DNA of 21,808 nt from Plakobranchus ocellatus. Lineage: Eukaryota > Mollusca > Gastropoda > Plakobranchidae. Made by a program: the position numbers and the translations under genes. Under the pieces are notes generated by a model. The model was given only the letters and a program-made list of their open reading frames with translations. It was not told the origin of the DNA and searched no databases. Shown piece by piece: positions 11,364 through 17,900 of the stretch (the first letter of the stretch is position 1; every line of letters begins with the position of its first letter). The stretch lies in contig BLXT01005153.1 in assembly GCA_019648995.1 (NCBI GenBank), forward strand, positions 392,292 to 414,099, written 5' to 3'.

Positions 11364-13045
11364 ATGTTTATGTATGCATACAATACACATATATATTAGT
11401 TATCAAAAGAGTTATTTACCATCACTCCTTGTTATATTTATGTGGCTAGTCAATATTACCTGAGAAATATTTATAGTTTTCTATCCTCGTTGAGTCATTA
11501 TTCAAAGGGCTTAATTTTATCATCAACAGATATAAATGTTCCAAAAAAACAAAATTAAAAATTACGCACATTAAAGAAAAAGAAATTTCAACTTGCCAAA
11601 TCAAAAAAGATCACGAGATAAAAGAAAGAAAAGCACTGGTCTTGCTGTCATTATTTTAAAATGTTAGGATATACTATAATTATATCGGAAATGCTTACCT
11701 TTTTCTGTCTAAGCTGTGAGACACTTTTGTAAAGTTTGTCTTTTCTTGTCAATGTGGTAGATCTGAAAAAGGGAAAACTTATTATTTATTTTTAGTGAAT
11801 ATATTTATGTGTCGATTGATTCATTGATATAGCATTCTTGCTTGTTTGGTTGGACGTCTTATGGTTGGTTGATTTGCTTGTATTTTGACTGATTTATGGA
11901 CTTTCATTGTTTCTTTGATAAATTCTTAGTGTGAAAAGTCGGATGGTTGTTGGTTTGTGATTTCTGCGTTGGTTGATTGCTCGAATGTTGGATTTATTGA
12001 TGAATTGATAAGTCCAGCGCTTACTTGGTTGGTTAGTTGTGCTTAGTTTGATTGCTTATTTGTTGTTTTTGTTTAACAACTAGAGGTTTGATTGCTTGAT
12101 CAGTTGGATGGTCAGTTGGTGGTTTCGTGAAAGGTCACTTGCTTAGTTGATTTGTTGGTTAGTCAAATTGTTCGATGCATTTTTCCTTGGTCGCCTGCAT
12201 GGTTGGTTCGTTGTTTCTAGGTTGGTTGCTTGATTCGTTGAAAAATTGGTAGTTGGTTGTTTCTCGATTGGTTGCTTGATTCATTGGAAAGTTGGTTGGT
12301 TGGTTGTTTTTCGATTGGTTGCTTGATTATTGAAAAGTTGTTGGTTGGTTAGTTTGTTGGTTGGTTAGTTGATCGATTGATTTATTTATTTTTGGAATGG
12401 GCGGCGGGTTTGTTGGCCCATACCTTGATTGTTTCGTTGATTTGTTGGATCGCCGGGTTAATATGTAACAGCAGGACTGTAAGGTAAAAGCACAAGCTCT
12501 TTCAATCAGTGTTTTATCGCTTCGTAAGTTTCACTTTATTCTTTCTGCTTATGCCGATCATACCCTTAAAGTTGTTCAATGAGACCCAAATCTCATTGGA
12601 CCTACAAATAATTATTGGCCACTGAGAAAGGCTTCTACACGGCACTATAATGGCCTTCTATTTTAAAGGATGATTGATACTTGTAGACTCTCCAACACTT
12701 TTTGCAATCATTACATTTCACAAGTATTCTCTCTCTCTCTTTCCTTCTCTCTTTTTCCTTCTCTCTCTTTCTCTCTCTCTCTCCCGCTCTCTCTCCTCCT
12801 CTCTCTTTCTCTCTCTCTTCCACTCTCTCCTCCTCTCTCTCTCTATCTCTCTCTCTCTCCCTCTCTCTCTCTCTCTTGGGGGCGTCGGTGGCACAGTGGC
12901 TAGTGAGTCCGCCCTGAGATCTGCAGGGACCCTTCTGTCGCGGGTTCGAGCCCCGCCACCGGCGTCCTGGCCTGACGGAGGGCCCGAAAGCCTGAGATCA
13001 CCTTGCTGTGGACTGGCTATATACAAAAAACAAAAAACAAACAAA

Positions 13046-13088
<43 letters not shown>

Positions 13089-14929
13089 GCTCGCTCGCTC
13101 GCTCGCTCGCTTTTTCAATCTCTCTCTTTTCTTTGCGGGATTGCATTTTTTTTTTCCTTAAAAAAGCACTGCATTCAAACAGAAATCTTAAACAGCTTTT
13201 TCCAAGCTGCTTGATCGACCACTGAACATTATGAGGTCAACTTAGGCTTTTTCATATTGATAAGCCGGGTACCTATGACGGGCAAATCATTAAGAAAGGG
13301 TCTTAAGATTAATGTACGTTCGCTAAAGAGTGTACACTTTCTTCTAACTTCTTTTTCAGTGTTGAGGAAATAGAAAATTAAGGTTTGACCATTTTTATCA
13401 CAATAATTAATTTGTAGATTTTTTTTTCATTAGTCCGGGGAGAGTACAAACAAAGAAAAAGGGAGAGAGAACAAGAGAGAGACAGAGACAGAGGCAGAGA
13501 GAACACTATATAATATATAATTGAGAGCGCCAGAGAGATACATACATATATACACACATACATACATACATACATACATACATACATACATACATACATA
13601 CATACATACATACATACATACATACATACATACATACGTATGAAGATTTTAATGATGATGCTGAGGAGGAGAGAGGGATTGGAGGAGGAGAAGGAAGAAG
13701 AGGAAGATAAGTCAGGATATAGAGGATAGAATCAAAAATACAAAGCTGCTAATACCTCACAAAGTGGTTGATCATCTGGTAACTTCGCAACTGGTCAACG
13801 CACAGCTCACCGATAGAATTGCCAATCCAAGAAAAGTTGGTGTATCGATAATTAAAGGGCATCTGGGGGCGTTTAAAAAAGATAAGTAGCTTTCAAGTGT
13901 CTTTTTCAGGTGCGTCTACGGTTTATCCCACCAAATTCAATAATATTAATGCCAATGCATTCCATCCAGCGTATATTGATTGCAGGATCTACTATTGGAA
14001 AGAATTAAATATGTACATATTCGTCGAATACATAGAATTCTAAACAATAATATAATACATGCGTCATTTTTAGATTCAATTAATTATGGTACAGTACATA
14101 GAAGTTTTTTTTTTTTGTATTTGAAAGAAAAAAGTAGTAGTCATACCTCTAGGAAACCATGGGCTGTAAGTATGTCTTTCATTATTTGGGCGTCTCCTGA
14201 TATTCTGAACGACATGTTGTTTATCCCTGCAAGTTATAGCCCAGTGTGATGTCAAAATTTAACTAAAAAGTAAATCTAACAGCTTAAAGGCAGTAACAAA
14301 AGTACCCTTTATAAGTCGGGAACTGTCATACATTCTTGAGGTTAATTTAAAATTCGCCGAAATCAATCTGTTTATGTGTGTGTGGTTGTTTGGTTTTTAT
14401 TCTTACTAGTTCAATTGCAGGTTTCGCTTTTACGTCTATCGCACGCTCTAATAGTTATTGAGTTCGCATTGCTATCATTTAATGGCTGCTATTATTCCTT
14501 TTCCATTTTTTTTCCAGTGTCAAAGATGCTCGTTTCTTCGAAACCCAAGAAAGAGTTGCAGTATTTCGCATTTTAATCATGCTGTTCATTAACAGTTCTA
14601 CGTCCATAATAAAGAATATGGAGATAATAAAACAACTCTTTTGGAAGGATGGGACTCAAGACAATATTAAAGAAAACTTTTAGGTTTTGCAATAACTTTT
14701 GCTATTGCATGTTATAAAACTATATGGTACAATACTCAGTTATAAAATTATTGATTTGCGTGGCTGCGATTCTGCTTGCTGAGAGGTAACTAAAGGTACC
14801 GAAAAAAATCTAGAGGCAGCACAGGTTTAGTTTTGACTAGATTGTTGACAATTTCGTGGAACGAATATAAACTTAAAGCGGTGGCATTCAATAGAGCAAA
14901 TATTATATATGTGAGTGTCTTATTTATAT

Positions 14930-14992
<63 letters not shown>

Positions 14993-15673
14993 ACAACACT
15001 GACTTCCAAAACAGGAGGAAGGATAGAGTGAGGGAGAGAATGGCTTGTTTAGACAGTGAATACGGGGAAATAAAAAAAAGGCATTTTAAAGGTTTATTTT
15101 CGGAGGTTTGGGTTTTAAGTCTCTTAACATGATTGCACATGTCTATGCTCAATAAATTTCCACTTCTGTTGAGCTGAGCCCATTCATCGTCTTTTATCAA
15201 CCGAATGCCCTAACCTTTAGTGTCCCTGATTTCTAAAATCGCCATTCCTAAATAATTATGAAATACTCGGTTTGCCAAATCAATAAACCATATCAAACAA
15301 AAAAAGAAATCTAGAAATTACAGATTTCACCAAAATCAAAATTTCGCATAAGTTTTCTTTCAATTCCAATGATTTTAACTGCAAAGTGTGTTCATACTTA
15401 CTGCCTATTCTCCTAATTTGAGACTGATCTTCGAAAAAAGCTTTGACGTCAAAGTGGATGAGCCGTCTAGTTTCTCCAGGTCCAGCCCAAACCACTCCGT
15501 GCCTTAGAATCTTTTGGGTCCTTAAGATCCATAGCCATCGAATTTAGGAGATCGAGTTGCAAACATTTAATCAAGTTCATTTAGCTCTTAAACATCCCAT
15601 TAATAATTATCATATTGATTGGTTTATGTTTATTTGTTCAGGATACATATTTCTGTTGTTGTTTCTGCTGTTG

Positions 15674-15704
<31 letters not shown>

Positions 15705-16973
15705 TGTTGTTGTTTTAACTTTTTCTCTTTTTTCACCAGGAACAGGGGTGGGGGAATACAGGTTCGGGATGGTGAATTTTTTTATATATATTTTTTTTTT
15801 TTGCTGGACCAAATTTCAAGTATAATCTAGATATAGCTCTACTTCCATCAGGCGATTCGGTAAATACTTCACGTTCCTAATGAAGCGGGTAAGACTTTTA
15901 CTTTTACGACCATTCTTACTGATGACGTGAAAATAATCTGTGCAGTAGATTTCAATTCGTGAATGTCAATAGTTTTTGCATTTTTTGCGCAGCAGCAATA
16001 ATTTTCAATTTCTAAACAATAAAGATTTCGTTCTGAAAAAACTTCTAATTGATATCGGTCTCCATTCGATCTAGCAGCAAAAATAAATACTATCTGATGT
16101 TTCTTTTTGCAGCATGCCACTGCTCGTAGAGAATCTGATTGAAAATTCAGCTGATAGCTGTCATACATAATAATAATTTAAAATGTTTGCAGCGTTTATA
16201 ATATTGTAACGCGATTTTCAACATTTTTGCTCTCTTTTGCTTTTGGTTTTTTTTATTATTTGTTTGTTTGTTTATTTGTTGTTGGTTTTTTTTGTTTGTT
16301 TTATTTTAGTTTGTTTTCGTTCCTAGAATGCACGATGGCTTAAAAGTGCCATTTACGTACAACAAAATTGCAGCACTTATTAATAATAAAATTATTGATT
16401 GTGTGTGTGTGTGTTATGTGTGTGCACGTACTAGCCAACTGGGATCATCAATTTTAAGATGGCATTCTGCAACAGCCATGCGATACAATTTATAATTAAG
16501 GGAAATATTTTTGTTTGCCTATTTGAATCTGGCAAAAAAATATATTCTTACCGGTATATGAATACATGTACTTCAATACTTCAAATGACAAGTAAAAAGA
16601 TGCATGCAGTGTCTATAATGTTATATACAACGTACAAAACAGTTGAAAAAGTGCTCACAAACTAGCTCAGCGACATGATCAAAATTGCAATAAAATATCT
16701 CATTACACAGGACTGAATTATGCAACTTGACTACAAAATCTTGTGTTGAATAAAAGATTTATGTCATGAGTTTCTTAGGTCTGTGTCTTTAGTTTAGAAT
16801 TAAGCAGACCTGTCTGTTTTGGGCTGGTCTTTCAGGTTCTCATCATCATCATTCTTCCTGTCTTCTTCCTCACCCTCGGAAGCTTGAGTGATGCTTATGT
16901 CCATGCAACGGTCATGGAATTTTACGTTATTTTTGTTGTTTTCGAAAAGAGATTTGAGTTTTGAGAAAACCAT
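3987..16973 (-). CDS. TTLL5: TTLL5-like tubulin polyglutamylase, split gene, 15 coding exons, C-terminus incomplete
   Basis: TTLL enzymes ligate glutamate to tubulin tails with ATP, on axonemes and other microtubules; TTLL5 prefers alpha-tubulin (family knowledge). Fifteen exons, listed separately, join in frame into 484 codons. In order: acidic N-terminus (about residues 1-54), TTL core (about 58-425), then a basic tail start. Visible motifs are GVVWAG (57-62), INHFV (146-150), LTRKDKLYK (155-163), PFIVKP with the ATP-site lysine K207, SRGRGVYLI (212-220), [12 protein letters not shown] (250-261), MHLTN (293-297), GFDIMLD (379-385) and EVNLSPSL with the metal-site residues E394 and N396. All catalytic positions I can judge are kept, so it looks functional. 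Best resemblance is TTLL5, over TTLL4 or TTLL6, from [15 protein letters not shown] and [17 protein letters not shown]. Differences from the usual family are NHFV for NHFP and [10 protein letters not shown] for KPVASSRGRG, so a diverged paralogue is possible. The known c-terminal extension of TTLL5 lies mostly outside the window. Confidence 0.93.
4380..4717. repeat. Purine-rich tract followed by a pyrimidine-rich tract
   Basis: About 4380-4645 on the plus strand is almost all A and G, and 4673-4717 is almost all T and C (TTCTTCTTCTTCTTTTGG at its end). Lies in the intron between exons 14 and 15, so the pre-mRNA has a CU-rich block. Complementary stretches could pair. Confidence 0.7.
4930..5003 (-). 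CDS. TTLL5: TTLL5-like exon 14
   Basis: 74 bp encoding [20 protein letters not shown] then NYLH (residues 425-448), just past the core at the position of GFVCQDP in TTLL5. The sequence after the first few residues is lineage-specific and basic. Boundaries are CAAATGCAG|GTGTTG and CTTCAT|GTGAGT, both good; the exon ends on a codon boundary. Confidence 0.88.
5004..5329. other. TTLL intron 13, nothing else recognised
   Basis: 326 bp AT-rich intron bounded by a consensus GTAAGT donor and a CAG acceptor. Confidence 0.7.
5330..5391 (-). CDS. TTLL5: TTLL5-like exon 13
   Basis: 62 bp encoding [20 protein letters not shown] (residues 404-423), equivalent to [20 protein letters not shown] of TTLL5. 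Boundaries are CTCATAG|CACGAC and TTGGTCG|GTAAGT. The G|GT split glycine joins exon 14. Confidence 0.96.
5392..5879. other. TTLL intron 12, short TA repeat
   Basis: 488 bp intron. Contains a short TA run near 5826-5841 and A-rich stretches; no gene recognised. Confidence 0.7.
5880..5961 (-). CDS. TTLL5: TTLL5-like exon 12 (metal-binding motif)
   Basis: 82 bp encoding [20 protein letters not shown] then LSPSLV (residues 377-402). GFDxxLD and EVNLSPSL hold the acidic residues and the asparagine that bind magnesium in TTLL enzymes, and all are present. KAW replaces the usual KPW. Boundaries are TTCACCAG|AAATAT and TTGTGTG|GTAGGC. The TG|C split cysteine joins exon 13. Confidence 0.98.
6121..6186 (+). 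repeat. Compound (AAT)n(AAC)n microsatellite
   Basis: AAT repeats switch to about ten AAC repeats and back to AAT. Lies in TTLL intron 11 (5962-6416). The reverse-strand polyleucine frame is repeat-derived and not a gene. Confidence 0.95.
6417..6524 (-). CDS. TTLL5: TTLL5-like exon 11
   Basis: 108 bp encoding [20 protein letters not shown] and on to YQHSLSNCF (residues 341-375). It matches EDLIIKTIISAE...SSCFE of TTLL5, the long helix before the catalytic strand. Boundaries are TCTATCAG|GGCTGA and TGCTTTG|GTACGT. The G|AA split glutamate joins exon 12. Confidence 0.96.
6895..7017. repeat. Long (TA)n microsatellite with a TATG/TACG interruption
   Basis: About 120 bp of TA repeat, broken near 6930-6946 by TGTATGTACG. 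Lies in TTLL intron 10 (6525-7103), about 86 bp from the exon 10 donor. It is self-complementary and can extrude as a cruciform. Confidence 0.95.
7104..7195 (-). CDS. TTLL5: TTLL5-like exon 10
   Basis: 92 bp encoding [20 protein letters not shown] and on to [10 protein letters not shown] (residues 310-339). It matches the [21 protein letters not shown] segment of TTLL5. Boundaries are GAATCAAG|AAACGA and ACTGTCG|GTGAGG. A long TA repeat begins about 86 bp past the donor. Confidence 0.97.
7196..8000. other. TTLL intron 9 with a (TTG)n repeat
   Basis: 805 bp AT-rich intron. A TTG repeat of about seven units lies at 7625-7646. No other gene recognised; a plus-strand frame at 7719-8009 has no family resemblance. 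Confidence 0.7.
8001..8187 (-). CDS. TTLL5: TTLL5-like exon 9 (DLR and MHLTN motifs)
   Basis: 187 bp, the longest core exon, encoding residues 248-308. Motifs in order are [32 protein letters not shown] and [16 protein letters not shown]. The DLR arginine and the HLTN asparagine are standard TTLL active-site residues. FxPLVIY[IL]YxEGLxRFATVxY is closer to TTLL5 than to TTLL4 or TTLL6. Boundaries are TTTGTCCAG|GCTACA and ACATTAA|GTAAGT. Confidence 0.98.
8188..9706. other. TTLL intron 8, no gene recognised
   Basis: 1519 bp intron, mostly AT-rich. The stretch 9230-9660 is less AT-rich and open on both strands (plus: [16 protein letters not shown]; minus: [19 protein letters not shown]), which may mark an old mobile-element fragment, but I cannot assign it. 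Confidence 0.5.
9707..9779 (-). CDS. TTLL5: TTLL5-like exon 8
   Basis: 73 bp encoding [20 protein letters not shown] then LLID (residues 223-246). It matches the [10 protein letters not shown] strand of TTLL5, preceded by an acidic linker. Boundaries are ACCTGAG|CCCGAA and ATAGACG|GTGAGT. The split glycine codon G|GC joins exon 9. Confidence 0.96.
9780..10154. other. TTLL intron 7, nothing else recognised
   Basis: 375 bp AT-rich intron between well supported exons. Confidence 0.7.
10155..10237 (-). CDS. TTLL5: TTLL5-like exon 7 (ATP-site lysine)
   Basis: 83 bp encoding [20 protein letters not shown] and on to GVYLIDK (residues 196-222). It carries the IVKP lysine (K207), which contacts ATP in TTLL structures, and the SRGRG glycine-rich loop. 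The family usually reads KPVASSRGRG, so IGL in place of VAS is a local novelty. Boundaries are GTTATAG|CTTACT and GACAAG|GTGATT. Confidence 0.97.
10238..11102. other. TTLL intron 6 containing an ATT array and a sequence gap
   Basis: 865 bp as assembled. The ATT array and the unknown bases are listed separately; the rest holds nothing recognised. Confidence 0.7.
10570..10800 (+). repeat. (ATT)n microsatellite interrupted by an assembly gap
   Basis: ATT repeats run into 85 unknown bases (10633-10717) and resume, with a short AGC run at 10764-10778. The gap is most likely unresolved repeat, so the true length is unknown. Amino-acid frames through it are artefacts. Confidence 0.95.
11103..11169 (-). 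CDS. TTLL5: TTLL5-like exon 6
   Basis: 67 bp encoding [20 protein letters not shown] then FK (residues 173-194). This is the FxFxPxTFxLPxE strand of the family, although TF is SF here. Boundaries are GTATTCAG|GGAGCC and TTCAAAG|GTACAC. The G|CT split alanine codon joins exon 7. Confidence 0.95.
11309..11363. repeat. Compound (AC)n(AT)n microsatellite
   Basis: About eight AC units followed by AT units with one ACAT interruption. Lies in TTLL intron 5 (11170-11698). Confidence 0.95.
11699..11762 (-). CDS. TTLL5: TTLL5-like exon 5
   Basis: 64 bp encoding [20 protein letters not shown] plus K (residues 152-172). LTRKDxLYK is the diagnostic TTLL motif that follows NHFP. Boundaries TTTTTCAG|ATCTAC and AAAAAG|GTAAGC are near-consensus. 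The AG|A split arginine codon joins it to exon 4. Confidence 0.97.
11820..12450 (+). repeat. GT-rich degenerate tandem repeat region
   Basis: Over about 600 bp the plus strand is dominated by TTGGTTGGTT, GATTG and GCTTG words and is poor in C and A runs. The clearest tandem units are at 12210-12350. It lies in TTLL intron 4, so the transcript copy is rich in CAAC and CAAT. Confidence 0.8.
12210..12350 (+). repeat. Minisatellite, about 47-bp unit, three copies
   Basis: Copies start at 12210, 12256 and 12303 (units of 46, 47 and about 47 bp). Each begins GTTGTTTCTAG or GTTGTTTYTCG and continues with (A/G)TTGGTTGCTTGATT. The copies differ by a few substitutions and short indels. Confidence 0.85.
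12728..12877 (+). repeat. (CT)n polypyrimidine microsatellite, left block
   Basis: About 150 bp of CT repeat with TT and CC interruptions. It abuts the SINE on its left side. Serine/leucine and arginine/glutamate frames here come only from the repeat. Confidence 0.95.
12878..13045 (+). mobile_element. tRNA-derived SINE
   Basis: A GC-rich island with pol III promoter boxes: A box TGGCACAGTGG at 12889-12899 and B box GGTTCGAGCCC at 12943-12953. The 5' end (GGCGTCGGTGG) is complementary to CCACCGGCGTCC just after the B box, like a tRNA acceptor stem. A tRNA-unrelated body follows and ends in an A-rich tail of CAAAAAA and CAAA units (13021-13045). CT repeat flanks both sides. The parent tRNA and the SINE family are not identified. 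Confidence 0.85.
13046..13130 (+). repeat. (CT)n then (GCTC)n microsatellite, right block
   Basis: CT repeat resumes right after the SINE tail, then changes to about six GCTC units (13088-13111). Confidence 0.95.
13539..13636 (+). repeat. (CATA)n tetranucleotide microsatellite
   Basis: About 20 near-perfect CATA units (13556-13636) after a short degenerate start. GA-rich sequence lies on both sides (13436-13510 and 13640-13715). Cysteine-valine-methionine-tyrosine frames on the reverse strand are repeat-derived. Confidence 0.95.
13756..13862 (-). CDS. TTLL5: TTLL5-like exon 4
   Basis: 107 bp encoding [20 protein letters not shown] and on to [13 protein letters not shown] (residues 116-150). 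It aligns with the W-containing strand and the helix that ends in NHFP in TTLL enzymes; here the proline is valine. Boundaries are CCCCCAG|ATGCCC and TTTGTGAG|GTATTA. The ATG at the exon start is an internal methionine and not the start codon. Confidence 0.95.
14147..14226 (-). CDS. TTLL5: TTLL5-like exon 3
   Basis: 80 bp encoding [20 protein letters not shown] then AHGFLE (residues 90-115). It corresponds to the TTLL5 stretch ending ILTAHGFHE. Boundaries are AACTTGCAG|GGATAA and CTAGAG|GTATGA. The split arginine codon with exon 2 (A|GG) keeps the frame. Confidence 0.93.
14227..15401. other. TTLL intron 2
   Basis: 1175 bp intron. It holds the GA microsatellite at 14933-14987; otherwise nothing recognised. 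Confidence 0.7.
14933..14987 (+). repeat. (GA)n microsatellite
   Basis: About 27 uninterrupted GA units in TTLL intron 2. Confidence 0.97.
15402..15502 (-). CDS. TTLL5: TTLL5-like exon 2
   Basis: 101 bp encoding [20 protein letters not shown] and on to QSQIRRIG (residues 56-88). This matches the first TTL-core strand of TTLL5 (the IMWTGG...VLVFHADAI region). Donor is GGCA|GTAAGT, a strong site. The acceptor TTCTAAG|GCAC is less certain, but the frame upstream has no start codon and soon meets a stop, so the exon must be spliced to an upstream one. Confidence 0.88.
15653..15715 (+). repeat. (TTG)n(CTG)n microsatellite
   Basis: TTG units flank an uninterrupted CTG run at 15681-15706. Lies in TTLL intron 1 (15503-16809), so the transcript would carry CAG repeats. 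Not in coding sequence. Confidence 0.95.
15869..16168 (-). other. Unassigned 99-codon open frame in TTLL intron 1
   Basis: Starts [20 protein letters not shown] and contains [20 protein letters not shown]. No family recognised. A GTAAGA donor-like site sits inside it at about 15922. Its length is near what chance allows in this window, so it may be nothing. Confidence 0.15.
16250..16318 (+). repeat. (GTTT)n-like T-rich simple repeat
   Basis: Imperfect GTTT and ATTT units in TTLL intron 1; on the gene strand this is A-rich. A short TG run follows at 16401-16414. Confidence 0.85.
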
Positions 16974-17009
16974 TGTCCTCTTGCTTTTGATGCCCGTGAG
17001 TTGGAAATG
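16810..17009 (-). CDS. TTLL5: TTLL5-like exon 1 (start codon at 16973)
   Basis: Coding runs from the ATG at 16973-16971 to 16810 (54 codons plus two bases). The ATG has a strong Kozak context (A at -3, G at +4) and gives [13 protein letters not shown], then an acidic stretch [17 protein letters not shown]. Mammalian TTLL5 also has a short acidic N-terminus just before the first core motif. Bases 16974-17009 would be 5' UTR: a pyrimidine-rich acceptor ending TTCCTTACAG abuts 17009, implying an upstream non-coding exon. A second in-frame ATG lies at 16904. The donor (CAG|GTCTGC) is weak, but the two leftover bases AG fit the single leading base of exon 2 to make an arginine codon. The frame is also open upstream to the acceptor, so more N-terminal coding sequence is possible. 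Confidence 0.7.
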
Positions 17010-17012
17010 CTG
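17010..17012 (-). promoter_or_regulatory. 3' splice site implying a 5' UTR intron
   Basis: On the minus strand, TTTTCTTCCTTACAG ends here, a near-ideal pyrimidine tract and AG, 36 bp upstream of the chosen ATG. It predicts an upstream non-coding exon. One candidate donor is AAAAC|GTAAGT at 19650 (exon side from 19651), but I cannot link the two. Confidence 0.5.
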
Positions 17013-17900
17013 TAAGGAAGAAAATAATATTCATTTAGTTCATTTTAGAGGTGAACAACATCTGGTACACGTGGCTTCACAACAAAAGTATAAAAAGAAC
17101 TTGCTACTGAAATATCTGACGCAAAAGGTCTGCCTCACCAATCAAAGGCAAGGGCATTAGAATTCACATCAGAACATGAAATCAAATCCTTTTGTGGAAG
17201 AGCTGCTAGCTCAGAGGAGCTTACTGAATGGGCATGACGACTGAGATCTTTTAGACAATCTCTCCGAATGGAAAAAATATCCGAAAGTCATCCAAGACAC
17301 AGGAATGATGCTTGACATTGTATTCCATTCAAGTGATACTCGACAAAATAATCATTATGGTCGTACTCACAGTATCAATACATGTAAAAAAGAGACAAAT
17401 AGAATTACTTGAGTAAGAGCTGGAAAAAGCATGATACCAAAACCAAATATTACCTAGAGAGGTTGGCGTTAGGGAATTTGTTGAATATCAGCCTATAACC
17501 TTCTAAGCAAACTCTCCATCATTGGCCAGAGAAGAATCTAAGCTCTCAAAGCACTACCTGAGACTGCTGAAAATAGCTCCAGATGTATTTTGGGTAGAAG
17601 GAATGAGCAGTCATTTCATAAACAATAAGTTTCCTCCAACTATCGGGAGCATTCTTGGTACACTCGTAGGGCGTTTGGAAAAGTCGCCGCTATTCGAATA
17701 AAAGGCAGAAGGCTCAAAACCTGAAAGCTTGGGCTCAGGAATAATAGAAGGAAGCAGAAGGACATTTAGAAGCCATGCACTTGGTGTGGCCAAGTTCAGG
17801 GGCAGAAACACTTGCCTAATACGGTTTTTTAGTCTAAAGACTCTCTGCTGCCTTGCGCTCACGTGAATATCTTTCTACTTATTAAAGTGTAGTACATATT
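17013..17900. other. Less AT-rich stretch with protein-like fragments, unassigned
   Basis: On the plus strand, one frame reads SKHYLRLLKIAPDVFWVEGM and continues to GTLVGRLEKSPLFE before a stop at about 17700. Another reads KALEFTSEHEIKSF-like residues near 17150. Several frames are interrupted by stops. This may be a decayed gene or mobile element, or upstream sequence of the TTLL gene. No family recognised. Confidence 0.25.

Noticed and set aside
12889-12953. A functional tRNA gene
   Set aside because: A and B boxes are present, but the cloverleaf is imperfect and a SINE body with an A-rich tail follows.
12670-13225. Serine/leucine-rich and arginine/glutamate-rich frames up to 183 codons
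   Set aside because: They follow the CT repeats and read through the SINE; no codon structure or family match.
13378-13635. Minus-strand CMYV-repeat protein
   Set aside because: Translation of the CATA microsatellite.
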